Shown here: positions 23,476 to 35,089 of the stretch, one piece after another | Position numbering within the stretch: position 1 is the stretch's first letter | Layout: every line of letters starts with the position of its first letter | NCBI GenBank assembly: GCA_033296885.1 | Contig: MU863936.1 | Location: 62,001 to 126,000, forward strand | Source: Triangularia verruculosa | Taxonomy: Eukaryota; Ascomycota; Sordariomycetes; Sordariales; Podosporaceae | Reading direction: 5' to 3' | DNA: 64,000 nt | The notes under the pieces: generated by a model | What the model was told of the DNA's origin: nothing | Database searches by the model: none | What the model saw: only the letters and a program-made list of their open reading frames with translations | Position numbers and translations under genes: made by a program

Positions 23476-24831
23476 TTACTTCCTCCCCCAGCCATCACCC
23501 GATGGATACTGCGGCGGCGGACTCCCCGTCAGCCCTCCAGGGACAGCAGCATTCCCACTATCCAACTCAACCGGCGGAGTAGGCTGTGGTGCGTGTCCAA
23601 AGTGAGGTTGGAACCCCGGCTGGGGAGATGTGTGTGCCGAACTATTCAACTTGTGTTAGAAAGCATATCTCTCCAATCATATTTAGACTGAAAAACACTC
23701 ACTGATAAGGACTCCCATAACTAGCCTCACTAAACCCCGTATGCTGCTGCGTCACATACCCCACCGGGTGCGCACTGTTCGGTGGACTTCCCATCCCCTG
23801 ATATCCCGCCCCTCCCACAACCGGCGAGCCTTGCCCAAATTGATTGTACGTTTCATTCCCGAATCCGGGAATCGTGTTCGACCCGGGACTCTTGGGGTTG
23901 TTTCCGTAGTTGGCTTCGACCATGCTGTTCTGCCTCCCACCTACTCCTGCCACGGGAGCAGGAGTACCAAAAGACTTCCTGTAGGCTTTATCGAACCCGC
24001 CTCTTCGGCCGCAGAGGTATAGCAAAACAGCGGCGAGGATGACCACTGCTGCCGCGCCAATTGCGATGCCAGCTATAGCACCTGGCGAGAGCCCGCTGCT
24101 TCCGCCGCCATCGTTGTTATTAGCCGGGTCGGTACTGCCGCTCGGGGTGGAAGTTGAAGTTGGACCATTTTTGGCAGATTCAGTAGGGAATGGCTCGCCA
24201 GGTTCGAGCTGTAGTTTTGCTTGGCTGGCGAGTGCGAGCTGGGCATCGAATGTAGCGGTAGAGTTTGGGTTGATGACGCCAATCATTTGCCAGTCGGTGC
24301 ATGAAGTGGGAGCAGCGCAGTAGAAAAAGATGGGTTTCGTGTCGTTTACCCTGACTTCGTATGATGGGGGCTTATGACATGTTAGTTGGCGCATGAAAGA
24401 AGGCCATGAAAGAGAGAGACTTACAGGGTTGAGAATGGCTTGTGGGTTGAACACGCCCGTCCAGAAACCTCCTGTATTGCCGTTGACATACTCATATGGA
24501 ATACACGGGAATCCGAATTCAGCTCGAGATACTCTGTGACCACCAGGGTAGAAGTTGAATTCTATACACGAAACATGTTAGTCATCACTGTCGTAAAAAG
24601 GTAAGGGCCATGGATTGACGCACTGATAATGTCCCCAACATTCGCTGTGGTCTCTTTTGGTGTAAAGGCATGTCCTTCCAATCCAACTGCGATTGTTCTT
24701 GTCGCTGGTCCGGTCGAAGAAGACGAATCGGAAGCTGTCGGCGACGGTGCAATAGACGTACTCAAGTAAGTTAATTGAGCCATCGCCGTGGTTGAAAGTG
24801 CGGCCAGTAGGCCGGTGTATAATAAAAACAT
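23476..24831 (-). CDS. Extracellular cupredoxin-like protein with membrane anchor
   Basis: Exons 24624-24831, 24425-24561, 23703-24370 and 23476-23641; phases agree; 392 aa. The start is MFLLYTGLLAALSTTAMA, a signal peptide. A Ser/Thr linker precedes a cupredoxin-like domain (GLEGHAFTPKETTANVGDII, FNFYPGGHRVSRAEFGFPC, KPIFFYC, QMIGVINP) of the kind found in fungal extracellular serine-rich proteins. Then come a Ser/Pro/Gly stalk, one transmembrane segment (AGIAIGAAAVVILAAVLLYL), a basic stop (CGRRGG) and a Gly/Pro/Tyr-rich cytoplasmic tail. Expected at the cell surface; copper binding is plausible (His and Cys present) but unproven. A sensor or wall role is inference. Confidence 0.88.
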
Positions 24832-26971
24832 CTTGTGACTGGCGTGTGATACCAAACACCAGTTGAAGGGTCGGTATATGGGCTCTCTGCGTGGCAAGCA
24901 AGAGAAAACAGACCAGAACCGACACACAGTGACGGGTAAACGGGAGGGGCCTCTCTTAAAGCTCTCGCCTCGATCTAAACTGGCTTGCTGCGCGTTGAAG
25001 CCACAAATAGCGGTGGGGGTGTGTGGGCTGGCTTTTCCGTGGGGAACCACTTGATGAGTGGGAAGATTGAAGGTGGGGAGGGGGGTGCAGCTTCGAGGTG
25101 CAGCTTGACCTGTCGTGGCAAGGATGGGCACCGGGCCTCTTGATTGCTGGAGCACGAGGAGGCTGAGGGTCACTCTAGTGTGCTTGGTACTGTCTAGATG
25201 CAGACAGGATCACGGCAGTGGCAGGCTTTAATATGAGTAACAAGTAATCTGAGGCGAAGATTGGATATACTGTATCGCACGGGTGCCGTCCGTCCCTTGC
25301 CATCACACGCTGGACAAAGAGGTTCCAGAATCACACCAGGGTGAGGTCCCGAGAGGACATAAGAGAACGTGGGGAGAGTCTGACGACGACCACAAAGGAG
25401 CACACAAAGGAGCACGCCAAGGTCTAGATGATGTGGCGGAACAGCTTAGCCTTGGCTGAAATCCGCTCATCTCGCGCTTCCTGATCAACTTGCATGGAGA
25501 ATTCGAAGCAAGGCCAAAATCTGACGTGCTCAGCCTGAGTCGAGAGAGTGAGATTCCTTCGTGCCAGGGGCCTTGAAGAAGGCCTGCCGAAAATAAACAA
25601 AATAGAAGGGTACCAACACTTGTTGGATCCTGAACAAGACTCGAGTGTTTCGAGAATTCTGTTGCACAGAGGCAGAGAAACTCTGAGTAACCTTCGACGA
25701 TGACATTCGATTCTGTGGCTCTTGCTCTGCATATGTTCCAGCTTGCTCGGTGCCGACAGCTCACAACCATCTTGTCCGAATATGGCAGGTCGAATGGATA
25801 GGATGGAAAAGAAAGCGTCAGCGGCATCGGGCCAGAACGAACCCGGGCTATCTTCCCTTTCCAGGCCTTGTCGAGTTGCGCTGCAGAAGTCCAGCCCACA
25901 GAAGATGGGCTGGATGGTGCTCCATGGCTGCCAAGGAGTAGTGGAGGGACAACAGATCGTGGAGCTGCCAACCTGCCAAGTGCCCACCCATCAGCCGATT
26001 CGGACCCACACATAGGGCCGTCCGATTTCCTTTGAAATTCAACGATTGGCCAGAAATATTGTGATCCTCCCCACTCAACGTTGGTCCAATGGTTGCCAAG
26101 ACCTGGTCATACTGTCTTGGGGAAAGCTCTGCGATTCCACATTCAGCCCTGGGGACCCTGCAAACTCTAAAGGAACTCGACTTGAAGTTGCAAATCGTTC
26201 CACGTCCATTCACCAAGGCAGGGTTTGCACATATTTGATAGATTTTGACAACTTTCCAGGATATGTACTGTACACTAGACGGTTGGTAGTAGAAGCCAGC
26301 TGATGTTGGGCTTGGGGCCCGTTGACGATCATGTCATCCCGCAATGATTGATATCGCCTAACCAAACTGTTGGTCCTGCCCGTGGAAATTGCTTGTGGGA
26401 ATTGCAGCTCTGTGCCGTCAGACAGAATGGGCATTCGAATTCGCTTCTGCATCGAACAGAGAAAATGTGCCATATCGAATGTCTAGGAACAGGATGGTAA
26501 CTACCAGCGTGATTGTGTGAATACAGATATCTCTTCATCCCATCCATCGTGGCGCGGCCGAGACAACGGCAGCCGCCGGGAACGGCGATGCAAGAACTTT
26601 TGGCTAGCGTTGTGGTCGATCCGCCAGCCTGGATCCCTTGCGCCATCCCCGCGTTAGGGCACTGCCTCCAGCGCCAGGATCCGAGCCTCCGCATATCTTG
26701 GAAGGATCCGGATCCAAGTATGACATGCCATTTGGGCGGTTGTCGTGGCATAAGCCGTGTCGTGTCTTTAAGCCCTAGACCCGGCCACGGCGTCGTGAGT
26801 GGACGGCGAGCGATGAATCGTTGCGCTGACACCGTTGGGCCGAACGTTTTCCGATTCGCAGCAAAGATACAGTGTTTTAACTGATCAATAAGCGTCTTTC
26901 TCAGCTTCGAGATAAATGGTGGAGCCAGGTCGACATTGAGAAAATCAATCCATGGCTATTCCAATGCCGAC
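24832..26971. other. Intergenic region, no supported gene
   Basis: 2.1 kb between the cupredoxin gene promoter and the ALG6 3' end. Overlapping open frames on both strands around 25300-26000 lack family resemblance. Nothing else seen. Confidence 0.55.
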
Positions 26972-28792
26972 TTAGTTTGTCTTGGTCTTGGTCTTCTTGC
27001 CAAACAAAGCCTTGGGCAGGATGTCGCTTTGCAACACCAGCCTTGTAAAGCACCATACGTAGCACAGCGCGAAGCCAGCAGCGCCGACACCAACATTAGC
27101 CACAACCCACAAGTCTGGCTTGTCTGAAGGAGGCTTTAAGTTGAGCTCTAGTATGTGCCACATGGCCATGGCCAGGTAAAAGAAACCGTGGATCAAAGCC
27201 GTCACAATCTTCTTGAAAGACGCTTGACCATCCAGAGAGTAGAGGCTCAATGATGTCGGCGGTAGTCCAAGAAGGTAGGTCCAGAGAAGAGTCAACACTG
27301 CATAGGGCACCCGCAAATCTACCCTCTGCAAAAGTGGGAACATCGTCCAGCAGCCCAAGATATTGGCAAAGCCAACCCACGCCCTGATTTCCTTGCTCAA
27401 CCCCTGACTTCCAGCCAGCAACAGTGTCATCGGTGCTAGCGGCAGCAAAACGCTCTTTTCATGAACCTGGTAGCTGAAGAGGAAGAAGCCCCATGCGGTT
27501 GTTACAAACGCTAGAGGCAAAAGCTCTCTCCGGGGTTTTAACAAAAGGATTAGGTTAGGCGGAATGATCGAAGCGAGCGTCGCAACCAACGCCAGGCGCT
27601 GGAGCAACTCAGCCGGAAGGTGCTTGATCTTGACAACCACGTTGAGGGCACACCAAAAGTTGGCCACTTTATCCTCGAATAAACCGCGGGCAAAGGGGAA
27701 AACCCGGTGAACCATCTGGACGAGCTGCTCCACGATGGGGTAATAAAACGCATTGGGGTCGAGATGACCCGCCAGTCCCTGGAACAGCGGCAGTGGTGCT
27801 GGCTTCGACCGAATTCCTTGCCTCCACTCATTATAAGCACTAAGAACAAATGGCAGAACCAGAATTGCAAAGGCGATCACAGTGACCAGTGCAATCCTGA
27901 TGAACCGCAGCACGTTGATCCGCGGAGAGAAGCAGCTCCCAAGCAGGAAGGCGAAGACGGGGAAGGCGTAGTAAAGCGCCATCTGCTTGAATCCAAGCGC
28001 GGCGACGAAGAAAACAGCGGACCACAAGTACCGACCCGCAAGCATGCTCGACATGCTTGCCACGACGAATCCCAACATGACAGTGTTGTACTGGAAATGA
28101 ACGTGATCGATGAGGATAGTTGCTGGCTGCATCAGGATGGCCGCGAGCGAAATTGAGGCCGACCAGCTGGTAACACCGCTCAGCCTGCTGAAGCGGCGCA
28201 CAAAGATGACAACGGCAGGGATATAGATCAGGTACTCGGACACGATAACTGTCCCCCTCATGAATATTTTGAGTGTCGGATCGTGAATACCGCGGGATTT
28301 GTAGAGAGCGAACCACGAAGGGTCGATGAGCGAACCGATCTTGCCGCAAATCCAACTATGGTAAGCCGTCAAGGGAGGGTAGTCGAGTCCCCACCATTGC
28401 AAATCGTGGAAGTACCATTGTGTGATGGGAAGATGCGCCGTGATTTCCATCCAATGCCTCTGAGCCTCGTAGTCGCCAAACATGGGTGGTTTCTCGAAGC
28501 CTGAACACTATTAGATTTCAGGAGGCTTCCAAAGGCGCATTGCGCAGAACGACGTACCGGAATATCCCCAAAGACTAGCCGCCCACCTAAACAGGCCAGC
28601 AACCATCAAAATGATTGGAAGTATCTCCCATTGTGACGCCGAACCCCGGGCGGGCCAAAAGAAAGCTGCGAGGGGGAACGAAGGGGCGCGTCCTGACGAC
28701 TCGACAGAGGTGGAATGGCTTAGGTTGCTTGGCCCGCCGGCTCCTTTGACCTTGCGCCTTGGTTTATGAGGGGCTGGCGCGTGTCCTGCCAT
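26972..28792 (-). CDS. ALG6: ALG6 dolichyl-P-Glc alpha-1,3-glucosyltransferase
   Basis: Exons 28558-28792 and 26972-28500, 57-nt GTACGT...CAG intron; 587 aa. The family signature WYFHDLQWWGLDYPPLTAYH follows KPPMFGDYEAQRHW; this pattern separates ALG6 from ALG8. The rest is a chain of hydrophobic segments, as expected for a multi-span ER membrane enzyme, ending in a Lys-rich tail (KKTKTKTN). It adds the first glucose to Man9GlcNAc2-PP-dolichol in N-glycan assembly. It is divergent with palC across about 400 bases. Confidence 0.95.
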
Positions 28793-29199
28793 AGTCGCCG
28801 AGTCTGTTGTTGGCTTTATCTAGAAAGAAGAGAAAAACATTGAACGATTGGATGTCTCGAGGCTCGCGTCTTGAACTTTTGGTGCTGATGGCAGCAATCT
28901 GTCATGAGCTGTGGAGCTCCAAATTCAAGGCAGGCTCCACTGACAGGGGAGCTGCCCGTGGGGTTTTTTGGGGAAGCTCCAATTTCAAACTGACAGGGGC
29001 CTCTTTGCGCCCAGCGACACGGTCCGGCAGCAGCTGCCGCTGGCTGTGATGTCACCCCCTGATGGAAAGCTGCCCCTCTCATGAACCCCCCTCATCGCGA
29101 CAGGCATTGCGTGATGCTTCACTTGTGGAATCAGATATTTAAGACGTGTACTACATTGATGAGCTGTATAATAATCGATATAAATATCCAGTAATCACA
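28793..29199. promoter_or_regulatory. Divergent promoter ALG6 / palC
   Basis: 407 bases. It contains an imperfect direct repeat (AGCTCCAAATTCAA...ACTGACAGGGG near 28916 and AGCTCCAATTTCAA...ACTGACAGGGG near 28975) and an AT-rich TATTTAAG near 29136 that may act as a TATA box for palC. Confidence 0.45.
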
Positions 29200-30692
29200 A
29201 TGCCATATCCCTTCACCCTCCCCACGACCTCCTCCTTCTCCTTCTCATCGAGCTTCACTTGCGAATCTCACCCCTCGCTCCCTCTCAACGCCAGTACACA
29301 CCGCGGTGTAGTCCGCGATACCCTCAAAAAATTCAAACGCCTTCCACCCACCTCACAGTCCCCCGCGCTCTCAACCGTCATCTCCTCCATCCACTCTTAC
29401 CTCCCCTACCTCTTCGCCCTCGACGCCGGGCTCTCCTTTACTCACAAATACTCCGAAGACATCACCGTAACCCTCCGCACAGCCCCTAGCATAGAATGGC
29501 GTCCCACTCTCTCATCCCCTCCCATCCCCGGCCGAGAAGCCCCCCGTACCAAAATCTCCTCCCTTGAATACGACCTCTTCTTTACCTTAACCACCCTCGC
29601 TGCGGCCCTCACCCTTCAATCTCGCACCGCCCTCCACCCCTTATACCTCACCACCACCGCCCCAGTCGGCACCACCCAACGCCAAACCGCCATCTCCTCC
29701 GCCACCAAATCCCTCCTCGACGCCGCCAGCCTCTACGACTATCTCTCTACCCGAGCCGAATCCCTCTCGTCCCCCCCACCAAGCCCAGACATATCCCCCA
29801 GCACAATCCGCGCCCTGAAATCCCTCGCCCTAGCAGAAGCCACTTTGTTAGCAGTCCTCAAAGACGACCCCTACCCAGCAATAGTCCAACAACAACGCAA
29901 CGAAAACGACACGGAATGGATGTACAAAGCCCCCGACATCCCCAAAGTCCGCGCCCATCTCTTCGCCAGACTCTGCCTAGCCGCAGCCGAGCACGCCTCC
30001 CAAGCCTATGCACTAGTCAACTCCCACAAGATCAACAGCGAGTTCGTCAAGTACCTCGACGACCTCCGCCAAACAGCCAGAGCGCGAGCCTGCCGCTTCT
30101 TCGGCATCGACGCCGAGCTAGGAGGCGAACAGGGCAAGGGAATCGGCTGGCTCTGGGCCGGGTTGAAGGAACTCGGCATTGACCGAGAGGGAAAGCATGG
30201 CGCTGGAGAGAAAGCCAAATCTTCGCTGATGAAGGGTCTGAAAAAGGAGTGGACGGAAAGGAGAGAGGACAAGAAGGTAGAAAGGGGCCTGGACTGGGGG
30301 TCGGATGCGGGAAGGCTGGAGGAGACGAGGGTGATTGAGATGCTAGAGGCGAAATGGGTGAGGCAGAATGACACGGTATGTTTTATGCTTTTCGTCCGTC
30401 ACGGAAGGCGCAATGGCTGACTTGATCGCAGATGATGACACAAGCCGTACCCCCAGTAGGCCCACTACTGGCACAGATGCCTACGGGCCGAGAGATCCAC
30501 ACTGTCAAGCCATTTCAGCCACCACTCCTCGAGCCAAACGTGCTGGAGGAGATGAGAGCGCCTCCGGACAGGTCAGATGAGTTCGGGAACTACCCAAGCT
30601 CTGACGAGGAGCCAGCCGTGGACTCTTCGCATGTCGGCGCCTTCCCAGGTACACAGGGAGAATATAGGACCGGAACGCCAAATTACTATTAG
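29200..30692 (+). CDS. palC: pH-response regulator PalC, BRO1 domain
   Basis: Exons 29200-30375 and 30432-30692, phase 0, 56-nt intron; 478 aa, near the usual length. I chose the ATG at 29200 because MPYPFTLPTTSSFSFSS is the conserved PalC N-terminus; the frame is open a little further upstream. The BRO1-like domain spans most of exon 1 (THRGVVRDTLKKFKRLPP, YLPYLFALDAGLS, ARARACRFFGIDAELGGEQG). PalC links the plasma-membrane pH sensor to ESCRT-III during alkaline activation of PacC. The C-terminal exon is Pro-rich and disordered (PPLLEPNVLEEMRAPPDRSD). Confidence 0.93.
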
Positions 30693-30859
30693 CTCGCTTG
30701 ATGATATCTGCAGGGCATATTCACAGAAATATATATTACATCGTCGACCCCTCTGATCAAAGAGGCAGACGACACTATGCATGATTGATAATTCATCGCC
30801 ATGAGCAAGCCTGAAAACGCCTACCCCAAAAATATACCCTACGAAGTAGTTTGCCAGTT

Positions 30860-31531
30860 TCAAGAAGAATTTTTGCTTCCCCGTTTCCAAGGAGCCCTGA
30901 TAGCTCCTCTCGTTCTGCTTGTTGGTCCTATTCTTCTTGCGACACCCTTTCTCCAGATGACAGGAGCTTCGGGCTTCCGTTCCTCTGGCTCTTCCAATGA
31001 TCGTCCCAGCGTTTCAGCTGACCCCGTCTCTCGCCTCTGTCTTTCCTCCTTCTCCTGCCGCTTCTTCCTGATATAGTCAAATTTCTCCTTTTTGATTTTA
31101 GCGCGCTTCCTGGGTCTCCCATCATCAAAATTCCACTTTGAGGAGTCACTTGTATAATTACTCTCCTCCGGCCTCAGGTTGTCCTCTTTCTCCTGCCGCT
31201 TCTTTCTGATATAGTCAAATTTCTCCTTTTTGATTTCAGCGCGCTTCTTGGGTCTCTCATCATCAAAATTCCACTCTGGAGAATCAGGTTCAGAATCACT
31301 TTCCTCCGGGTCCAGGTTGTCCTCTTTCTCCTGCCGCTTCTTTCTGATATAGTCAAATTTCTCCTTTTTGATTTCAGCGCGCTTCCTGGGTCTCTCATCA
31401 TCAAAATTCCACTTTGGAGAATCAGGTTCAGAATTACTTTTCTCCAGACCTGGATTGCCTTCTCTCTCCTGTCGTTTCTTCCCGAGTTTGTCAAATTGCT
31501 CCCTTTTCTTTTCAGCGGGCGTTTTGGACTT
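30860..31531 (-). other. Open in-frame tail downstream of LEO1 stop, 223 codons
   Basis: Directly after LEO1's stop the sequence reads TAG GAG TAG, and from AAG at 31531 the same frame stays open for 223 codons to TGA at 30860-30862. It contains no Met, so it cannot start on its own. The translation is highly charged (KKRQEKED, WNFDDERPRKRAEIKKEKFD) and resembles the disordered C-terminal tail of LEO1. It is made of 46-codon repeats. It could be a C-terminal extension by stop readthrough or splicing, a region cut off by recent nonsense changes, or a plain 3' UTR repeat that happens to be open. Confidence 0.5.
31051..31525 (-). repeat. Tandem repeat, 138-bp unit, about 3.5 copies
   Basis: The string TCTCCTGCCG (plus strand) recurs at 31051, 31189 and 31327, and as TCTCCTGTCG at 31465: spacing exactly 138 bases each time. 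The three inner units are about 90% alike; the fourth is diverged and stops near LEO1. 138 is 46 codons, so copy number changes keep the frame. Confidence 0.9.
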
Positions 31532-31537
31532 CTACTC

Positions 31538-32812
31538 CTATTCGTCGTCGTCATCATTGACAACCCGCCTTCTGCGGCGATGAGAAGCAGCTGGAGCGTC
31601 ATCATCCTCCCCCTCTGCATCTTCATCAGGATCAGCCGTCCGCTGCCTCTTGGCTCTTGGCCGCTCGTCCTCATCCTCGTCGTCCAAAATGTCTTCCTCT
31701 TCGTCATCATCAACGACATCATCGTCTTCATCGCTACCGACCAAGAAGCCGTCGTCCATGTCGTAGTTATCTGTGCGGCGCGCACCGCTGGGAAGGTCGT
31801 CATCAGAATCATATTCGGGACGGCGATGCTTCTTCTTGGCTCCACCTGGCGCACTACGTTTCCTGGATCCTCCAGCGCCACGTCGACCCTCCAAGTCGCC
31901 GATGGAAAGTGCACCTCCCTTGTATCGGCCCCCAGCTCCCTCTGCGCGCGCAGCGGCTGTCTCCCGGCGGCGCTGGTTCTTAGCGCGCTCCTTCTCGGCG
32001 AGCTCGGCTTCCCTCTTCTTGCGCTCTGGATCCTCGTTGGTAGCGATAAGCATGCTGGCGGCGCCTTCTTTCTTGTTCATGTTGAGGCCTGCCACCAAGC
32101 GTTCGAAGGCGGCATCCTGAAGATCCTCGGGTGGCTTCACAGAATACTGTTCGGTATAATGGCCCACGATTAAAAGGGAATTGGTGGTTAGGTGGGCAGC
32201 CGCCGCGTATTCATGAGCATCCTTAACGTCCTGATACTGCTCATTAGACGGCCCGACGAGCGAGTTGGATGTGAGTTCGTAGTGATCCTCGCCGATCTGG
32301 AGGGTCGTGGAACCATCGCTCCATCTGTGGATGTTGGCATTGCTTTGCAGTTTTCCCGTCCTCGGATCGCGGCGCCACATGATTGACGGGATGGGAGTTT
32401 CCGAGTTGGCGTTGTTGAGCTCCCACTTAGAGGGCTGCCATTCGTCGGGTTTGTATTCCATTGGATTGAACTTCAGGAAATGTGGCACTCTGAGGTTGTG
32501 AAGCTGTTTGCGAACCTGTCAGTAATGTGTTGCCCAACTGAGGCGAGAGTCACCACCTACCGTGTTATCTTTTGATTTTGGAATCCGATGCCGGTAGAGA
32601 GGAATCGACTCGGCCAAATGGTGCGACTCCCTATCTTCGCGAGCATAATCGTCTTCATCCTCAATGCGATCGCGGTCGTCTCCTCTGTCCGATTCGAGGT
32701 CGTTGTCGCTAAGAATGTTGCCCTTCTGGGACACGATATCGTCACCCTCATCTCCGAAGAGATCATCACCACCTTCATCGGGAATGTCAACAATATCCTC
32801 TGAATCAGACAT
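31538..32812 (-). CDS. LEO1: RNA polymerase II-associated protein LEO1 (PAF1 complex)
   Basis: Exons 32561-32812 and 31538-32515, 45-nt GTAGGT...CAG intron, phase 0; 409 aa. An acidic N-terminus (MSDSEDIVDIPDEGGDDLFG) precedes the LEO1 core: LRVPHFLKFNPMEY, IPSIMWRRDPRTGKLQSNAN, IHRWSDGSTTLQIG, LTTNSLLIVGHYTEQYSVKP. A basic then acidic tail ends VNDDDDE. LEO1 belongs to the nuclear PAF1 elongation complex and supports histone H3K4/H3K36 marking and heterochromatin control in fungi. The TAG stop is followed at once by GAG TAG and a long open frame in phase (see 30860-31531). It is divergent with MOB2. Confidence 0.95.
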
Positions 32813-33331
32813 CTTGGATGGATTGCTGGACTGTTCTGGCGGACTCTTTCGGCGGAAGTGGGAGGAGACAAGCTGTCGTGGTTGGTTGACGCCTGAAGGC
32901 AGGTATTACGTTGTCTGAAGTTACAAAAGTAGTAAAATGTCGAGGGAAGGTGAATTGCACTCCTAAGGTTTGCAGCTGCGCTCAAAGCTAACCAGCATGG
33001 AACGTCGAGCGGCGCGTTGCCAATTGGAAGTGTGGCTCAGAGACGCGCTAAGAAAAAGCCCGATAACGATAAGCATTTTCCCATGTGGCGGTGCATATGG
33101 CGGGGATCGCCTCCAGAGTGCTGGCACTGTCAGGGGTCCAAGCTCACTCTAACAAACCGATTCGATACAGGAAACAATTTCGTGACGGGCCTAGTCAACG
33201 CTACATCGTACGAAAACAGCTTGTTTCAACCTGTTTCCCCGACTGTTGCTCTCCCGAGGAAAAGGTGATCTTATTTTCTTAATTCCGTTTGACCGTTTCC
33301 TACCTCCCACCGACCCAAACTCACACCGACA
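32813..33331. promoter_or_regulatory. Divergent promoter LEO1 / MOB2
   Basis: 519 bases between the two start codons; no coding signal and no motif I can name. Confidence 0.5.
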
Positions 33332-35089
33332 ATGTCCAACCTCTTTTCTGGAATGTGAGTCGCCTCCATCGCTCGTCTCCTGTTCCCCGCAACCTCGCCA
33401 AAGCCCCCGTGTCGGTCCACGAGCCCAATCTCCCGTCCACACCCAAGATTGAGGCAAGAGCTTCTCAAACTCAACTATTTGCTTTTTTGTCCCTGTTTTT
33501 GGCCTGGAGGGGAGCAAACAGGCCCTCGAACCTGGGTGGACTTACAGCTGCATCTTCCAAGTGGTTCTCAGCACTTGCTGTATGCAAGGGTTAGCTGGGC
33601 ATAGGTTGGGCCCTGCAGTACCATGCCGCTCCCGAGAACCTGGGTTTGACACAAACAACCCAGTCACTCCCTGAACTGTCGGTCAAGACCACGTTGCCCA
33701 GATCTTCTTGTTCGTGTTTTGAACCGGGAAGAGAGAATATAGGGGCTCTTGCTCTCAGACCAGACAGCATTAAAAAGATCCACAAGTGTGGTTTGTTGCT
33801 CAACCGGGCACCCTTGGCTTGTTTCAAGTACAAGGCTGTCTCGTCTCCCTATTCTCGCATCCATAATCGTTGATACAAGGAGAAAGGGGGAAGTTGATGA
33901 AACTATATTTTGATCTTCTTGGCCTCTTGCATACATCTCCGCTCTACACAGCACTAGCTTCGGGTTTAGCCGCTGACATATATGGTGTAGAAACGCCCGC
34001 TTCAGAGGCCAGCGCAGCCCAAATTCCCCAGGCCCGGAACAACAACAAGCTCAGTCTCCTATTCCTCCTCCGGAAATCCAAACGCCCACTTCCACTACTT
34101 CAGTCAAGCTCCCACCACTTCCTACTTCGCCATCTCTCGCTGAAACCATCGGCATGGACCAATCAAGCGGCATGATTCCTACCGCAGAGGAGGTCTTGAC
34201 CTCATATCACCTCCCTCCAGTGAAGCCTCTCTGGCTGAACTGCAACTACGCTAAGCACATCGTAAAGGGCAACTTTTTGACCCTCAGTGCCAAGCCGAAG
34301 ACTGTGGAGATGGGAGAGTGGGTGGCACATCAAGGTAAGCGATATGCAACTCCCCATGAGACACCATTCATCGTACTAACAACGTCATAGTTGTTGACCA
34401 CTGGCGAATGCTCGTAACATTCATTCGTCTTGTTCATGACAAGGAGGAAGACGGGACTTCAATCTGCAACTCAAGGAGGTGTCCCAAGATGTCAGCTGGG
34501 GCGTAAGTCATCCTCGACGTCAACTCACAGATATCCTGTCCTAACTGTCAACAGCAACCACTCATTCACCTGGTTGAACTCCCGGCTGCAGCCCGTCGAG
34601 ATCCCAGCCTACGAGTACCTCACCCTCGTACAACGATACATCTCGGGCAAGATCGACGACAACAACATCTTCCCCTGCGACCCATCCGGCGTCTCGTACG
34701 CCGACAACCCGGCCTTTTGCACCCCGCTCCCAGAATCCGGTCAGGAGTGGGTCGGCAAGAGAAGCGGGTTTCCCCAAAACTTCATGGAGACCTGCCAGAC
34801 CATCTTCCGGCAAATGTTCCGCGTGTACGCGCACCTGTACTGGTCCCACTTTGACGACCTTTTTGCCTTGAACCTGGAGAAGTCGATGAACAGCTGCTTC
34901 AGCCACTTCATCCTGACGGCCACGACGCTCAACCTCCTTAAGAAGGCGGATCTGGAGCCGATGCAGCCGTTGATCGACCTGTGGGCGGCGTTGGGGACTT
35001 TTCCTCAGGGGTCCAAGGCGTTTGAGGTGGCGAATTTGGCGGTTGGCCAGCTGTTGGTGCAAAAGGCGGGAGGCCCTCCGGCGAGCTGA
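33332..35089 (+). CDS. MOB2: MOB2-type kinase activator
   Basis: Four exons: 33332-33354, 33991-34334, 34391-34502 and 34555-35089; 337 aa. The first coding exon is only 23 nt (MSNLFSG) and is followed by a 636-nt intron (GTGAGT; CTGACATATATGGTGTAG). Phases fit and the joined start reads MSNLFSGINARFRGQ, so the Met at 34154 is internal. A Pro/Ser/Thr-rich stretch follows, then the MOB domain: NYAKHIVKGNFLTLS, EMGEWVAHQVVDHW, zinc ligands C-x4-C (CNSRRC) and H-x4-H (HLYWSH), RQMFRVYAHLYWSHFD. The KADLEPMQPLI end points to MOB2 rather than MOB1. MOB2 proteins activate NDR kinases (COT1/Cbk1) in polar growth. Confidence 0.9.

Noticed and set aside
25303..26013. 236-codon minus-strand frame with a second overlapping frame
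   Set aside because: Both frames look random and no exon chain or homology is visible.
31174..31914. 246-codon minus-strand frame overlapping the LEO1 end and the repeat
   Set aside because: It is in another frame from LEO1 and open only because the repeated unit is open in that frame too.
33511..33533. Minus-strand GGTTCGA resembling a tRNA B box
   Set aside because: No A box or cloverleaf can be formed around it; it lies in the MOB2 intron.
34154..34334. MOB2 start at the ATG 34154
   Set aside because: An upstream 23-nt exon with GTGAGT donor and a good branch site and acceptor joins in phase to a longer, family-like N-terminus.
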